Under the pieces are notes generated by a model. The model ran no database searches. It saw only the letters and a list, made by a program, of their open reading frames with translations, and had not been told where the DNA came from. From Physcia stellaris (Eukaryota > Ascomycota > Lecanoromycetes > Caliciales > Physciaceae), in contig JABSSW010000007.1 in assembly GCA_018902385.1 (NCBI GenBank), positions 682,001 to 746,000 of the forward strand: a DNA stretch of 64,000 bases, read 5' to 3'. Made by a program: the position numbers and the translations under genes. Below, in pieces: positions 24,487-35,453 of the stretch. Each line of letters begins with the position of its first letter. Within the stretch, counting starts at the first letter, position 1.

Positions 24487-25560
24487 ATTTGGAGGGAGAG
24501 GGGAGGTAAGTCTATACGAACCTCTATGTTGCAATGAGTGCATGAAACTTTGGCTGACGGTCAAACAGTGATACAATAACTAAGTCTCAGCTTCCAAGCC
24601 TAGATGAGTCAGAAAAAAGTATGCTGAGTGATTTGCTCGACTATATCTAGCTCTAGAGATCCAGCACATCTATATAAGTATGCATGTATAAGCAGTCACT
24701 TGATTCCTAGTAGCTCACTAATCCGCTCACTGTTGTTTTTGGTGCTCTTCTTCCCCGTTCAATAACATTGTCGTCATCGCAGCTGACCGCCTTCAGAATT
24801 CCCATCTATTGACCAATCCCTTGGCATTTCCACCACCTGTATCCAGTGACTTCAACCCTATTCCATATTGAACAGCAATCTCTATCCTGTTCGTTCTTTT
24901 GCCCATAGTTATAGCGGTCTACCCCTGAAACTCCTACGAACTCGTAATGCTCGAGTTTCTTATCGAGTTGTCTAAATGTTTCCAGCTACGATCAGTTGTA
25001 ACTCGACAGCGACTATTGAATATTAATAAAAATATGAGGTGTCAAGAATATCAAGCATATTGTCATGTGATCCTCCCGAGGTCTCTTGCCACAATTGAGA
25101 GGCAAAACATCATCAGAGTGTGCGGGATACTAAAAGTAACACCTCCTCGTGTTATTTCGCCACTCTTCCTCACAGTTGTGAAGCAATGAACGTTGAATCT
25201 CTTTGTCATAGAGTATCACGTCTCGCCATTCCTCTAACACGTGTCTCTTACGCAAGATCAGAGACTGAGCCCAACACTGCGACAGCGCGACACGGCACGA
25301 TAGTTGACCGAAAACAGGGTAACAGCCCAAGGTGTGGAAAATATGAGAACAATTATAACAGCTTGTGTATTGCTTACAGATCAAACATCACCACTTGTAA
25401 TAGCAAAGCTTTTCCAAAAGAACTACCGTGTCAATACATCACCCGCCACAAACGTGAAGCATATTACAAAGACTCGCGATAATTCTTATATCCGACATGC
25501 AGCTTATCAAATAGTATTTCATTTGCCTCCTCATACATACAATCGCCAAATCAAACCATC
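24487..25560. other. Intergenic region, no supported gene
   Basis: About 1.07 kb without a gene I can support. Several overlapping short open frames on both strands (for example 24947-25189 and 25120-25482) have no recognisable domain and no convincing context. The last part before 25,561 should hold the promoter of the acidic protein gene. Confidence 0.5.
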
Positions 25561-26205
25561 ATGGCAATCCCCATAATATCAGACTTCGAGAAGCAGCGCC
25601 GCGAAAACGCTACTAGGAGTGCAGGGATCAAAAGACCCAAGCACCTATCCTACAACTTCTATGATCCCTCACGTGTCTATCTCCGATATAGGCGAGACTC
25701 CTTTCAGAGGAATCGAGGGGATGAGAGTGTCTCTTCTGGGGACATAGAAGATGAGGATGATCTTGAGGAGGAGGAAGAGGAGGAGGACGAACGGGACGAG
25801 AATGCTTCTTCCAAGGATGATGAGGGAGACGAGAGCCTTGACGAGGGAGATAGCGAGGAAGACGAGCAAGGTGATTACGATAAGGATGAGTACGAGAATG
25901 GCATAGACGTCTCTAATCAGGCGACCAAAGCACATTCAATATCCTCGGAAATAATCAACGAGGACAACTCTGAGTTCGATCCCGACTACATGGAGCTTTC
26001 CGACGAAGGCAGTGATGAAGATGAAGAGGACCAAGAGGACATGAGCGAAGATATCCTTGATGAGACGAGCAAGGAGCATTCAATGGAGCCGAGAATATTG
26101 AATGTGGACGAGTTTGGGAACTGGTCTGACGACATGGAGCTCGGTGACGATGGTATACTTCTCGCAGGAAGAGAGGTTAGATCCAGAACAGGTGCTATCT
26201 CATAA
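25561..26205 (+). CDS. Acidic low-complexity hypothetical protein, 214 aa
   Basis: The start ATG sits in a good context (CCATCATGG). The first 60 residues are basic and tyrosine-rich; from about residue 63 to 180 the protein is dominated by aspartate and glutamate, with an unbroken run of glutamates, in the style of nuclear acidic proteins. There is no signal peptide, membrane segment or recognisable domain. Acidic tracts of this kind often bind histones or other basic proteins, but nothing here proves such a role. The C-terminus may be longer through an unseen splice, since another frame stays open to 26,380. Confidence 0.55.
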   Translation: MAIPIISDFEKQRRENATRSAGIKRPKHLSYNFYDPSRVYLRYRRDSFQRNRGDESVSSGDIEDEDDLEEEEEEEDERDENASSKDDEGDESLDEGDSEEDEQGDYDKDEYENGIDVSNQATKAHSISSEIINEDNSEFDPDYMELSDEGSDEDEEDQEDMSEDILDETSKEHSMEPRILNVDEFGNWSDDMELGDDGILLAGREVRSRTGAIS

Positions 26206-26833
26206 TCCCAGCAACGCTAGCTCTAGCGATCATGATCGATATCTTTTGGGTGTGGCTCCAATGACAAGCGATGGACTGTCTTGCTTCAGCGTTCACAGTT
26301 CATCGACAATCCTTGGGAACCCTGTGCCGGATGATAGGCTTTTCAACGAGAACGATAGGATATCCGAGTATCTACTCTAATTCATCAATGGTCATATTTC
26401 TCCACATGCGTAAGAGCCAGTTCTCGAATACTTCCGCATCTATGTTCCAATATGAATATGTCTGCCGTGCAAAAGTTCGAAAACAATATTCTTTTTATTA
26501 ATGCTAAGGGATTTGAAGCCACGGATCGTTTTTCGCGTTCTAGAACAATAATGCGAAGATAACTCTGACAGATCGACTTGTCGCCTCGGAGAAGCGTGAA
26601 AATCTGATTAAGCCATTCCACAGCCTGCATTTTATAATCCACACGTAAGCTGGCAGATCCCTGACCCGAATTCAGTAATTCAACATCGACGCTCCCAAAA
26701 ATTCGACTTTTTAGTAGCCACCGTGATGTAACCCAATCAAAGCCATATTATCAACCGCGATCACGATGATGGTTCAACATCATCACTGAAAGGCCTTAAC
26801 CACCTTCTACCCACAAAGGGAGTCCTTGCCATC
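26206..26833. other. Intergenic region between convergent genes
   Basis: These 628 bases lie between the 3' ends of the acidic protein gene and the SnoaL-like gene. They probably hold both 3' untranslated regions. An open frame on the plus strand to 26,380 overlaps the first part; otherwise I see nothing. Confidence 0.45.
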
Positions 26834-27487
26834 CTAAAGCGGAGGAAGTATGGAGATATCACCCTCGATAGACTACGACAACATCAGCACCACCCACCCC
26901 AAATTCCGGATCGTAGACCACCCCCCCAAAAATAGAGAAAAAAAAGAGAGACTTACCAAAATCTCCAAATCCTGCCTCGAAACCCTCCAACTCCCATCCT
27001 GCACCCTAACAAACTCAGTCTCAAACTTCTCACGAAACACCACCGACGAATTCGAGAACAACCCCCCACCCCGCTCCAACACCTTCGGCCCAAAATAAAT
27101 CGCACTCGCATAGCTCGTCGACGCCGCCGTCGCGGCCTCGAAGTCCCTACCCAAGACCGTATCGGAAGTGTGTTGGGTGCGGAGGGTGGCGTTCTGGAAG
27201 GTGTTGCGGTAGAAGTCTTCGATGGCGGGGAGACCGGTTGTGGGAGCTCCGCCGCCGCCGGTGAGTTGGGCGTCGGGGGCGAAGACGTCGCGCAGGGCGG
27301 GGAAGTTTTTGGTGTCGAGGGCGATGCTGAAGAGGGAGAGGAGCTGGGTGATTGAGTCGAGGGTGTTGGCGTCCGAGCGGAGGGAGGTGGATGTGGATGT
27401 GGATGTGTTGGTTCCTTGCGAGCTGCCTGGGTAGGGGAGGAAGGTGAGGAGAGCGAGGATGGAGATGAGAGGTGAGATGCCTTTCAT
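26834..27487 (-). CDS. Secreted SnoaL/NTF2-like fold protein, two exons, 189 aa
   Basis: Exon 1 is 27487-26957 and exon 2 is 26872-26834; the 84-nt intron has a GTAAGT donor and a GTCGTAG acceptor. The N-terminus is a clear signal peptide (hydrophobic core at about residues 5-18, likely cleavage after the S-S-Q region near 24). A Ser/Thr-rich linker follows. The body (about residues 40-189) has the pattern of a SnoaL-like domain: an opening helix with a length-counting L-L-S-L-F, the F-A-P-D-A motif, a G-L-P-A-I-x-D-F-Y stretch, and a final strand ending in I-E-G-D-I. SnoaL-like proteins are small alpha/beta barrels that include cyclases and hydratases as well as non-enzymes. Which activity applies here cannot be seen. 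Confidence 0.7.
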
Positions 27488-28009
27488 GGTTGCGTGTGTT
27501 TTGGTGATTTATTGGTCTGACTCGAGCTGTTCTTTAGATCTTGTGGGTTTTTCCTGGCGACGACTTTCGAGACGAAGAGATGTCGGGATTTGGCAAGCTT
27601 CTTATATTCTCCAGACAAGTACCCTGAGCCCTCATGCTAGAAGCGGAGATCCTAGGAATGCACATGACGAGATGGGGCATTTGCTCGATACGACACTTCC
27701 ACTTTGGGTACAGTCGCTATCAGACTTTTGTGGTGAACGGACAGGATTTTCCCATCGCAGGGCACCAGCATTTCTTCCATCTCATGTTATTCCATGTTGC
27801 CATGACGTTAGACTGCATATATGCAAGATCATGCATAACCCCGCTTTCTGTATGATCGTGCAGATGCAGGACTAATCCAAGCGAAGCATGTTCGTTAAAT
27901 TGCTTTGCGCGCTTATATCACCTATAAAGAGATCGACAAACATCTCATCGATCTTTCGACATCATAGAGTATTTAGTGGATTGTCCTCGCACTTACTTTT
28001 GTTCACCAT
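27488..28009. other. Intergenic region upstream of the SnoaL-like gene
   Basis: About 520 bases that should include the promoter of the minus-strand SnoaL-like gene. Plus-strand open frames here (27444-27875, 27634-27855) run over the start of that gene or overlap each other and have no recognisable domain. A small DNA transposon follows directly. Confidence 0.4.
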
Positions 28010-28011
28010 AC

Positions 28012-28489
28012 CGTATTAATTGGCCAATAAGACAGTAAGTTATAACCCATAGGTATGTTTTGGCCTCGAATAGAACGGTGTTTTATAATCGAAGGTGTTT
28101 TACAAGCCAAGGTGCTTAATAGGTCAGTTAGTAAAGTGACTAAGCAATTTCTAGCCAATAGAATCGCTTAGTGTCCCCGATTCCTGAAGCGATTTGCGAT
28201 GTTTACTCATTGACTGACCATTATTAACGATTCGAGAGCATGGAGTATCAAATTGAAAACGTAGACAGATCGAAGTTGAGTCGAATCTCAATGAAAACAC
28301 GATGATACTTTCATTTCCTAGTACTTCGAACCAAGAATTATGTACTTTAATTTCAGGGTTCAGGCAGGTCAAAAAAACATACCTTATAAACAAAACCCCC
28401 CCTACCGTGCAGAAACCTCATTTTGGACCGTGTTTTATAACTCAAAGTGTCTTATAACCCGCAGTGCTCTTATTGGCCAATTAATGCGG
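28012..28489. mobile_element. MITE, Tc1/mariner-like (TA target site)
   Basis: The two ends are inverted copies: CCGTATTAATTGGCCAATAAGA at the left and its reverse complement with one change at the right (22 bp). A TA dinucleotide sits immediately outside each end (28010-28011 and 28490-28491), the target-site duplication of Tc1/mariner-type elements. Inside there are repeated GTGTTTTATAA and GTGCTTAATAG/GTGCTCTTATTG motifs near both ends. At 478 bp with no transposase it is a non-autonomous element. The short open frame inside (28151-28393) is not meaningful. Confidence 0.82.
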
Positions 28490-28852
28490 TAGTATGGAAT
28501 ACGAGATTACTTCTTTCGTTAGTTGCATTCAGACCACATGCAGAAATAGTCAAGTTGCTATTACACAAGAGCCGAAGCCAAATCTTAGAGAGAGAATGAG
28601 TTCCCGACTGCCAATTGATTGGATGGAGGGGATGATATACCATTGCGGCATCCAGTACTTTGGAAATGCTGACAAGGACAAGACCAGTAATGATCTGCTC
28701 CTACACCCAATTCGGGGGATCCAAGACCAAATTCTCTATCAATCTATCTATGAGATCCAATTCGCCGTTAGCCGTTGACACAATACAAGCTTTGCTATCA
28801 TACCTTGTCCCTATTTCATCCTTCTGCATCTCTCACCCTACTTCAAACCTCC
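28490..28852. other. Intergenic region right of the MITE
   Basis: These 363 bases lie between the MITE and the 3' end of the next minus-strand gene. A plus-strand open frame of 94 codons (28494-28778) has no recognisable content. I see nothing else. Confidence 0.4.
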
Positions 28853-29366
28853 TCAATTCCACCCAACAACCCCATTCCCAACCTCGACCCCAGAACAAGA
28901 GACCGAAACCATCCTCCCAATAACGCCCTCCCCACCAACACTCAGCTCCAGCCGCTGTCTTAGCTCCGCTACAGCCATCCCTCCCTCCCCATGCACGAAC
29001 TCCAGCGCATGGTTCGCTACTTGCGAGGTGGACGACGCGAGCGAGGAAGTCGAGGAGGACGGCGAAGCTGCGAGATCACCATGACAACTGGAGATTCTGT
29101 CAGCTAAGGCCCACGATTCTGAAAAGAGGGAGAGTAAAAAAAGAAATGGGTACATACTGTATCGAAAGCCCCAAATAGGGACCCGTCGCGGCTAGGGATT
29201 GGGCGTCGGTGCTGACTTGCGTGAAGCCTGTGATCGGGGTAGCAGCATTCGTGAAGAATAATCGCAGCTGTTTGGCCGCGGCTGTCGTGGGTGCGGACGA
29301 ATGGATTATTGCGATGGCGCCGGCGCCGTTGCGGGGGGTTGAGGTGGTGCAGGTGGAGCCGCACAT
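28853..29366 (-). CDS. Small hypothetical protein, two exons, about 150 aa
   Basis: Two open blocks on the minus strand join in phase: exon 1 29366-29158, exon 2 29096-28853, with a 61-nt intron (donor GTATGT, acceptor CTGACAG). The product is rich in Ser, Ala, Thr and Gly, has four cysteines and lacks a clear signal peptide or membrane segment. I do not recognise a domain. The clean splice and the preserved frame across it are the main reason to believe it; the start may lie elsewhere. Confidence 0.45.
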
Positions 29367-30610
29367 TGTTGCTTCTTCTTTTCTGTTTCTGGGGGTTGGA
29401 CTGTAAGGGTGTCTATTGTTGTAACAGGGAAATTGATAAAGGTAAGGGAATACTTGATTTGATGGCTGTGTTCAGGTTTTGAGGATAGAGAGGTACGAAT
29501 GAACGTGCAGGGTATTATCTGAGGGAAGGGAGGGTTTAGCTGTCGAGTCATGATTATTGACCCAAGCTCTTTGTGGTCAGACAATGTTAAGGTTGGTCAT
29601 TGTTCGTGGTTTTGGCAAATGGTTGGGTGCTGTGGCTTGGCGTTGAGCAGATTTGCGGCCCTTTAAGTTCCCAGATGTCTCACACGACCATCGTTACTAT
29701 TACATGATCTGGTGTGGTTCTATCTTGTCTCTGATGCATCGCCATTAGTATATCCATTATGACAAAACGCTTACCCGTGTTTGGCACAAAGCTTATGAAG
29801 ACGAGATGAAGATGACACCATTTTCCGATCTCGTCCCAAGTCGGGTACTCGCAGATCCGTCGGTAGTTCATAAAAGTTCGCACCACTTACTACCAGACCA
29901 TGGGTTACGGAAGCTAGCTTTACGTGAACGCATCAGAAAGGAGAGCTGATATGACTGGGAGTCCGGTCTCGTCCTACAATCGATCGATAACTCATCCACC
30001 CCTTCCAGAATTCACCCTCGACCCTAGTCCTAGCTCATCTTCGCCATCTCAGATAAAGGTGATGTTATTCATCCGGCGATCTTGGTCGCTATTTAGGACT
30101 GATAGCTGGCGATGAGATGTCGATATGAATTTTGCCTCTGATTCCCTGCCCAAACCTTGCGCTGCTATCATCCTGCACGAACGCCCACTGCGTGCTCGAT
30201 GATGATAGTACTGTCGGAAAACCGAGCTGAAGAGTGAAGATGAGCAACCGAGGGATGCAGTGATTAGATGAAGATTGTAAGAAATATATTATATCGTAAG
30301 AAATCAAGAGTTTCAGGTTGAATATATATATAGGAAAGTCGGGTGCAGCCGGCACTCAGCCAAGAATATACCAAGCAAAACCGGTTCAACAAAGGAAGAT
30401 ATTCTTTTGATTTATGTGTGCTCTGCTAGTGCGTCAGCCTTACACGTAATGTCACCCCGTCCTTGATCAGAATCGATTCAAACCCGATTTCCACCAGAGA
30501 TGAAACATCATTCGTGACTGAGAGCATGTCAACAGCAAGAATTATTGATAAATACCATCATTCATTACTACCTTACACCCAGCAAGCCCCCTCACATAAA
30601 CTAGATGTAT
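29367..30610. other. Long intergenic region, no supported gene
   Basis: About 1.24 kb without a supported gene. Several short open frames on both strands (29680-29886, 29924-30115, 30089-30355, 30463-30726) show no domain and no consistent frame. A short TA run lies near 30,323. The region includes the promoter of the preceding minus-strand gene and the 3' flank of the AYG1-like gene. Confidence 0.45.
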
Positions 30611-32080
30611 CTATTGCGCCATCACGCCCTCAAGCCACGGATAAATCGATTCATTGGAGACCGGGTAACCCATGTGTAGGAGGTTGGGGAAGAAGCGGGC
30701 TTCCTTGGGTGAACCGTAGTTCATGAGGAGCATCGAGTCTTCAATCGGCATGAGGCCGTCGTGGGTTCCCTAAATAATGATTGAGCATTTTTGTCGTCTG
30801 ATGTCCAACGGTGGGCGAAACGGCAAAGTGAAAGGTGAACTTCAAAGGGAGGGAAGGAGGGAGGGGGAGTAAAATAAAGGTACGGGGTTTTGGGGCTTAC
30901 ATTAATGAGCAGCAGACGACAGGAAGGTTTCTGCACGATGCCAGTCGAAACCAAGGAGAACTTCTCCTGCGCGCCCTTGAAGAGATCTTCGGTGGAGTCG
31001 TAGCCAAATTTCTGTGCTAGTGCCGGGTTGAGGCTAGAGGTTCGTTAGCAACCCACTCCATTGTCTGTTTCCACAAGCAGGAATCATACTCAAAAGGATA
31101 CTCATGATCATCCGCCTTCCTCAGCCAAACCTCACTAAAGAAGTGATGTACCCCCGCCCCCTGGGCAACACTTCCCTTTAGATGCTTCTGGTGCGTATGC
31201 GCAATCCTTACAGCATAATACCCACCGCAGCTCAGCCCCCACGCAACCACGCTCTTCATGTCGAACACCCCCTTCTCGCCCATCCACTTAAAGACACTAT
31301 CCCATAGGCGGTCCGGACTCTTGGGATCCTTCGGGTCAGCAGGGCTATCTGCCGTCCCAGGAATCTCCACAATCACGACTCCCCATCCGCGACTGACAAA
31401 CTGATGGCTTCGTTGCGTGTTGTCTGGCCTATACCCATCCAGCCCAGTAATGAGCAGCATGGTCGGAACCGGCTTCTGCCTACTCGCAGTCACCGGCAAC
31501 CGCACATATGCGGGGATGGTCTCTCCTTCTTGGTCGGTGCGAAAGGTATGCGGGATCAGCTCTTCCGTGAGGGGGTCCACCCAGTTGGCTGTCGCTTTCA
31601 TGTAGGCGGCTTTTTGCGCTTCCCATGCTTGGTATTTGACTGGTGAGTTCATGATAGGGAACCGAGAGATGCGATAAAGGGCGGCGACGCGGAAGTAGAG
31701 TAATGTTGCTTCCGCGTGATTCTTGGAAGCGGCCTCGGACTCGGCTTTTTGAAGGAGGGCGTCGCAGGTTGGGAAGAAGGCGAGAGTGTAGGCGTCACTG
31801 TAGGCATCGTTGATATTGTTCTAGATTGGAAGGCGGAGTCAGCTTAGAGAACAAGGAACGGTGATGCGTAGGGGCGAAGGAGGGTTGGGGATAGTACTTC
31901 GATGAGGTATTTGAAGACGGGCTCGAAGTCTTCGAGCTTGCCGTCATGAAAAGGGTAGACGCGGCTAGAACAAGGGTATCTCCATTTGGTTTCCCAGAGT
32001 GCTTTGATAGACTCGTGATGTTTGGCTCGCTTTGTGAAAGCTTCACCTAGCATCCAATCACCTTCTGGTGCGAGCTTCAT
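30611..32080 (-). CDS. AYG1-like alpha/beta hydrolase (DHN-melanin type), four exons, about 401 aa
   Basis: Exons 32080-31898, 31820-31090, 31033-30901 and 30769-30611 join in phase with introns of 56-131 nt. The product matches the Aspergillus AYG1/Wangiella YGH1 family in length and throughout its sequence: V-Y-P-F-H-D-G-K in exon 1, the nucleophile elbow W-G-L-S-C-G-G near residue 258, an N-G-T-H-D-G segment with the catalytic Asp, and L-H-M-G-Y-P with the catalytic His near the C-terminus. In Aspergillus fumigatus AYG1 shortens the heptaketide YWA1 to tetrahydroxynaphthalene in the melanin pathway. Its usual partner polyketide synthase is not in this window, so here it may serve melanin from an unlinked locus or another polyketide. 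No signal peptide is visible, in keeping with an intracellular or vesicle-associated enzyme. Confidence 0.88.
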
Positions 32081-32714
32081 GTTTGTGGTGATTCCAGGGA
32101 TGGATGTCTGGGAGAGAAGGCGACAATGAGCTGGATTTCAATTGATTTAGAGCGAAACATGAGGGCTATTTCAACTCTCGTTGAGAGCTTGGTTTCGGCC
32201 ATGGCTTCAACCAACTTTAGTAGGGCTATCTCGTTGACCGAGGCGTGCGTTGCCATTCAATGTTTGGCTGAGTGAGCTCGGTAAAATCCAGCAGGCTGTA
32301 TGCGGCCATGATGAAGTTGTAGTCGAGCACCAGGTCCTCTTGAGCATCCATCGTGTCCAGAAAGGGGAAACTGCTAGATCTTGAGCCCATGAAATGGTTG
32401 AAATGATGGGTCAGGACGACTCGGGTACATTTTAGAGTAAAGTAACTCTAGCGCTAAGCTCGAGCTCAGCTTATGTAATCTCATCATCACGTGGAAGGCC
32501 TACATCAGCACAACCTTAACCAATCAATTTCAACATCTTGTCCTGGTAGACAGCATACCATGCGGATCGATATGTCGACTTCATGTTCTTCTCACAACCA
32601 TCGCCAAATACCCAATTAAGCTCTAATATGACCACACATGATGGAGAATCCCCCGATTCTTACATGGGCTTCCCTTACAACGAGCTATTGCCTGGTCCGT
32701 AGCAGTCTTTCATC
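32081..32714. other. Intergenic region between AYG1-like and S28 peptidase genes
   Basis: These 634 bases hold the promoter of the AYG1-like gene and the 3' flank of the S28 peptidase gene, both on the minus strand. I see no other gene or repeat. Confidence 0.45.
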
Positions 32715-34409
32715 TCATCGCGACGCATTCCACTCCTCCATCCAAGCCTTCACAAACGCGATCTCTTCCCTCTGCGTCTCCTTAACCGGCGCCGGTGGCA
32801 AAGTTGCAGTTGTCTCGTTTGGAAACAAGCCATTCTCGTCCCAGTGATGCACCGCCCCTTCAATGAGTATAAACGGTCGCTCTGTCGAACTCACCCTATC
32901 TCCTGCGACAGGCGCATGCGGAGTTGCTCTGCGCCAAGGATCTTGCTCCCCGTCCACGATCGCAAGACGGTCGTACGCGATATGATACCCGCCGTACTTA
33001 TTGATCGCATCGACGTCGGGCGGTGTGGTAATGTTGAACGCTTCACGGCATACTGTTTCAGTAAAAGGGAGATCTATGAGACGGGAGATGAGTGGAAGCT
33101 GCGTTTTGGGCACGCCGGAACCAGTTTGCAGGAAGCCCCACTGGGAGCAGTACTGATAGGGCCAGCTGCGCCAGGTCTGACTTAGATCATCCTGGGCGTA
33201 GAAGGTGCTGTTGTGCGTGTTGTAGCAGCCGTTGATATTGTCTGCGCAGGGGGTGACGAGAGATACGTTGACCCAGCCAGCGAGGTTGAGCATTGCGGTC
33301 GTAAGGGCGGCGGATTCGTTGCCCCAGCCTCCTGTACGGACGAGGTTCTGGACGACGCCGGTTTCGTTCAGGGTGGAAGGATAGAGGGTGCTGTTTGCGG
33401 TGATATTGCCGCAGTATTCGAAGAAGGTCGGATCGTTGATTGCTGGGTCCCAATTGCGGCCTTGCCAGCCCCCGATACCATAACTAAGAGTATTCATCAC
33501 GTCGCTGTTATACCTGTAGATATATCAGCTTTGATTTGCTAGATCGCGGCAGCGGTGTGCTCACTCAAGGTCTTCCAAGCCAAACAAAGCTTTGATCTGG
33601 TTAGCTAATGCAGTATTGTTCTTCATAAAGACTGTATCAAGAACATTCACGAGCTTCTGAGTCGCTGAAACACATGCTGGAGGCCCGTAGATTCTGATCG
33701 GCTCATAGTATTCCCAATAATCGTAGATAGCTTCTGTGACCCCCGACGAAGCAATGGTACCCCAATATACGTCGGGATACTGCGTTCTGAGGAAAGCTAC
33801 GAAAGCACCCGCGTATGATCCACCATATCCAATATGGGCTGCATTAGGTGCCGTAAGATTCTTGTCTTCCAAACCTGCGAAGACAACATTCTGGGAAAAG
33901 TATGCTTGATCTGCTAGAGCTTGCTCCGTTGTCAAGAATCGCAAATTCTCGGTCGACAGATCTGGCGTAGGCCAGCTTGTGCCGTAATATCGGTGCTCCA
34001 AAACCACAGCGATACCGTTGGTCGCTTGGGCAAGCTGATGGATCAGCCCTTTTTGCAGAAATCCTAGTCGGCCGGTCCCGGAAGTTTCTCCACTTTGCAG
34101 TACTATGACAGGTCCACCATCTTTATAGTACTGCGCATCAAACCAGTACCTCAAAGGAAATGTCCCGTATTCGTGAGGCTCGTAGGCGCAATTGTTCTGA
34201 AAATGGTCGATTGGCACCGAGAGATTGTACTCTGGAAACAATGATTCGGGATCCACAGCTCGGCGGGTCAACGAGCTGAGAGATATGGATGGTTTGGAGG
34301 TAATTAGCTTCTTGTACTCGACTGGAGGTTGGGCGGCATATTTGGTAGTGAGAGCTGCCGTAATAGGTTGTGTGAGCGCCAAAGCTAGCAGGGCCAACGT
34401 GAGCGCCAT
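32715..34409 (-). CDS. Secreted serine peptidase, family S28 (prolyl carboxypeptidase type), two exons, about 547 aa
   Basis: Exon 1 is 34409-33565 and exon 2 is 33513-32715, with a 51-nt intron (donor GTGAGC, acceptor TCTACAG). Residues 1-19 form a signal peptide. The S28 hallmarks are present: a P-I-D-H-F near residue 66, E-H-R-Y-Y-G at 138-143, and the nucleophile motif G-G-S-Y-A-G with Ser near 198. In the C-terminal part the catalytic Asp lies in V-D-G-E-Q-D-P-W and the His in H-H-W-D-E-N-G. Several N-x-S/T sites suggest glycosylation. S28 enzymes cleave after proline, either removing C-terminal residues or dipeptides; fungal members are often secreted and act at acid pH to use proline-rich peptides. 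The exact cleavage mode cannot be decided from sequence. Confidence 0.92.
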
Positions 34410-35453
34410 AACGAAAGATACACTTATGGGAAATCCTCTGCACTCACAACAGCACGTTCATCAATGCGCCCCACCTTATATAGATTCTCGGATTTTGTAG
34501 GAAATTTCGTCATACTGCATCGCGATATGGCGCTACTTAATGTGGAAGGTGACTGATTAATTCATTAATTCATTCATCCAGCACTCGAACCGAGCCCTTC
34601 AGGGGTCCGTTATGAATGTGGAAGGTGGACGCACGACATGCTCGAGAGCGGTGTTGCCAGGCGCGAACAAGCAACTCCGCGAGGAGAGCAGGATGCGGAG
34701 TCATGAGCATCCTGCGTCATCCTCCAGTCAAACCCAAGTTGACCGCGGCGACAAGCATCGTGCTTCCAAGACCTTCCTCATCAGGCAATATGCAACTGAC
34801 GATCATCCCGGCAATCGGCTTCCACAATGCTTTTGACCGCACGAGGGAAGTCTTCATACTCCGTACCTCTCTGGGGAGGATCTTACTTCAATTTGAAGAC
34901 GTCAAAGAAAGAAATTCAATTCAAGGAGGGTAGAAAAGAGGAGATAGGTACGGAATCCTCCGTGCGGAAGTTCGGAATAATTTCGGCAATCTTCGCCATA
35001 GGCGTAGCTAGGGTTATCCCAGGGTTAAGTCCGAGAAAAGAAGGGTTATGACAGGTAATGGAATTAATGGAATTTTGACTCACGAGGCGATGAAAGACAA
35101 GACATGTGACAAAAGTACTGCCTATCTCATAGATTTGGAGGCAGGTAGAAAAGCGCTGGAATCGGGTTGACTTTCAGACATATGAGAAGGGCATCATAAC
35201 TCATTCATAGGTTAGCCTTACATAAACATACTAATCGGTGTTCCTTCCACCTCTTCAAGGTGACCGGGCTCGGACGTTTTCGATTATGGAGTGCCACAGC
35301 TCTCGCGTTTGTGATTGATGAGCCTACCGTCTCCAGTATCTGTTCTGTCCCACGCAGAGCAACATAGCCATCGACACATCTGACTTCAGGGCAAGCCCCC
35401 TGTAAAAACCCAACTTCCGGCTTGTTCTCCGCAGGGTTCACGCTAGCCAACGC
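34410..35453. other. Intergenic region upstream of the S28 peptidase gene
   Basis: About 1.04 kb holding the peptidase promoter and the 3' flank of the next minus-strand gene. Open frames such as 34612-34836 and 35205-35450 have no recognisable domain; the latter starts just after the neighbouring stop codon and is probably not a gene. Confidence 0.45.

Noticed and set aside
28151-28393. Open frame inside the MITE as a transposase remnant
   Set aside because: No transposase motif is visible, and the element is too short.
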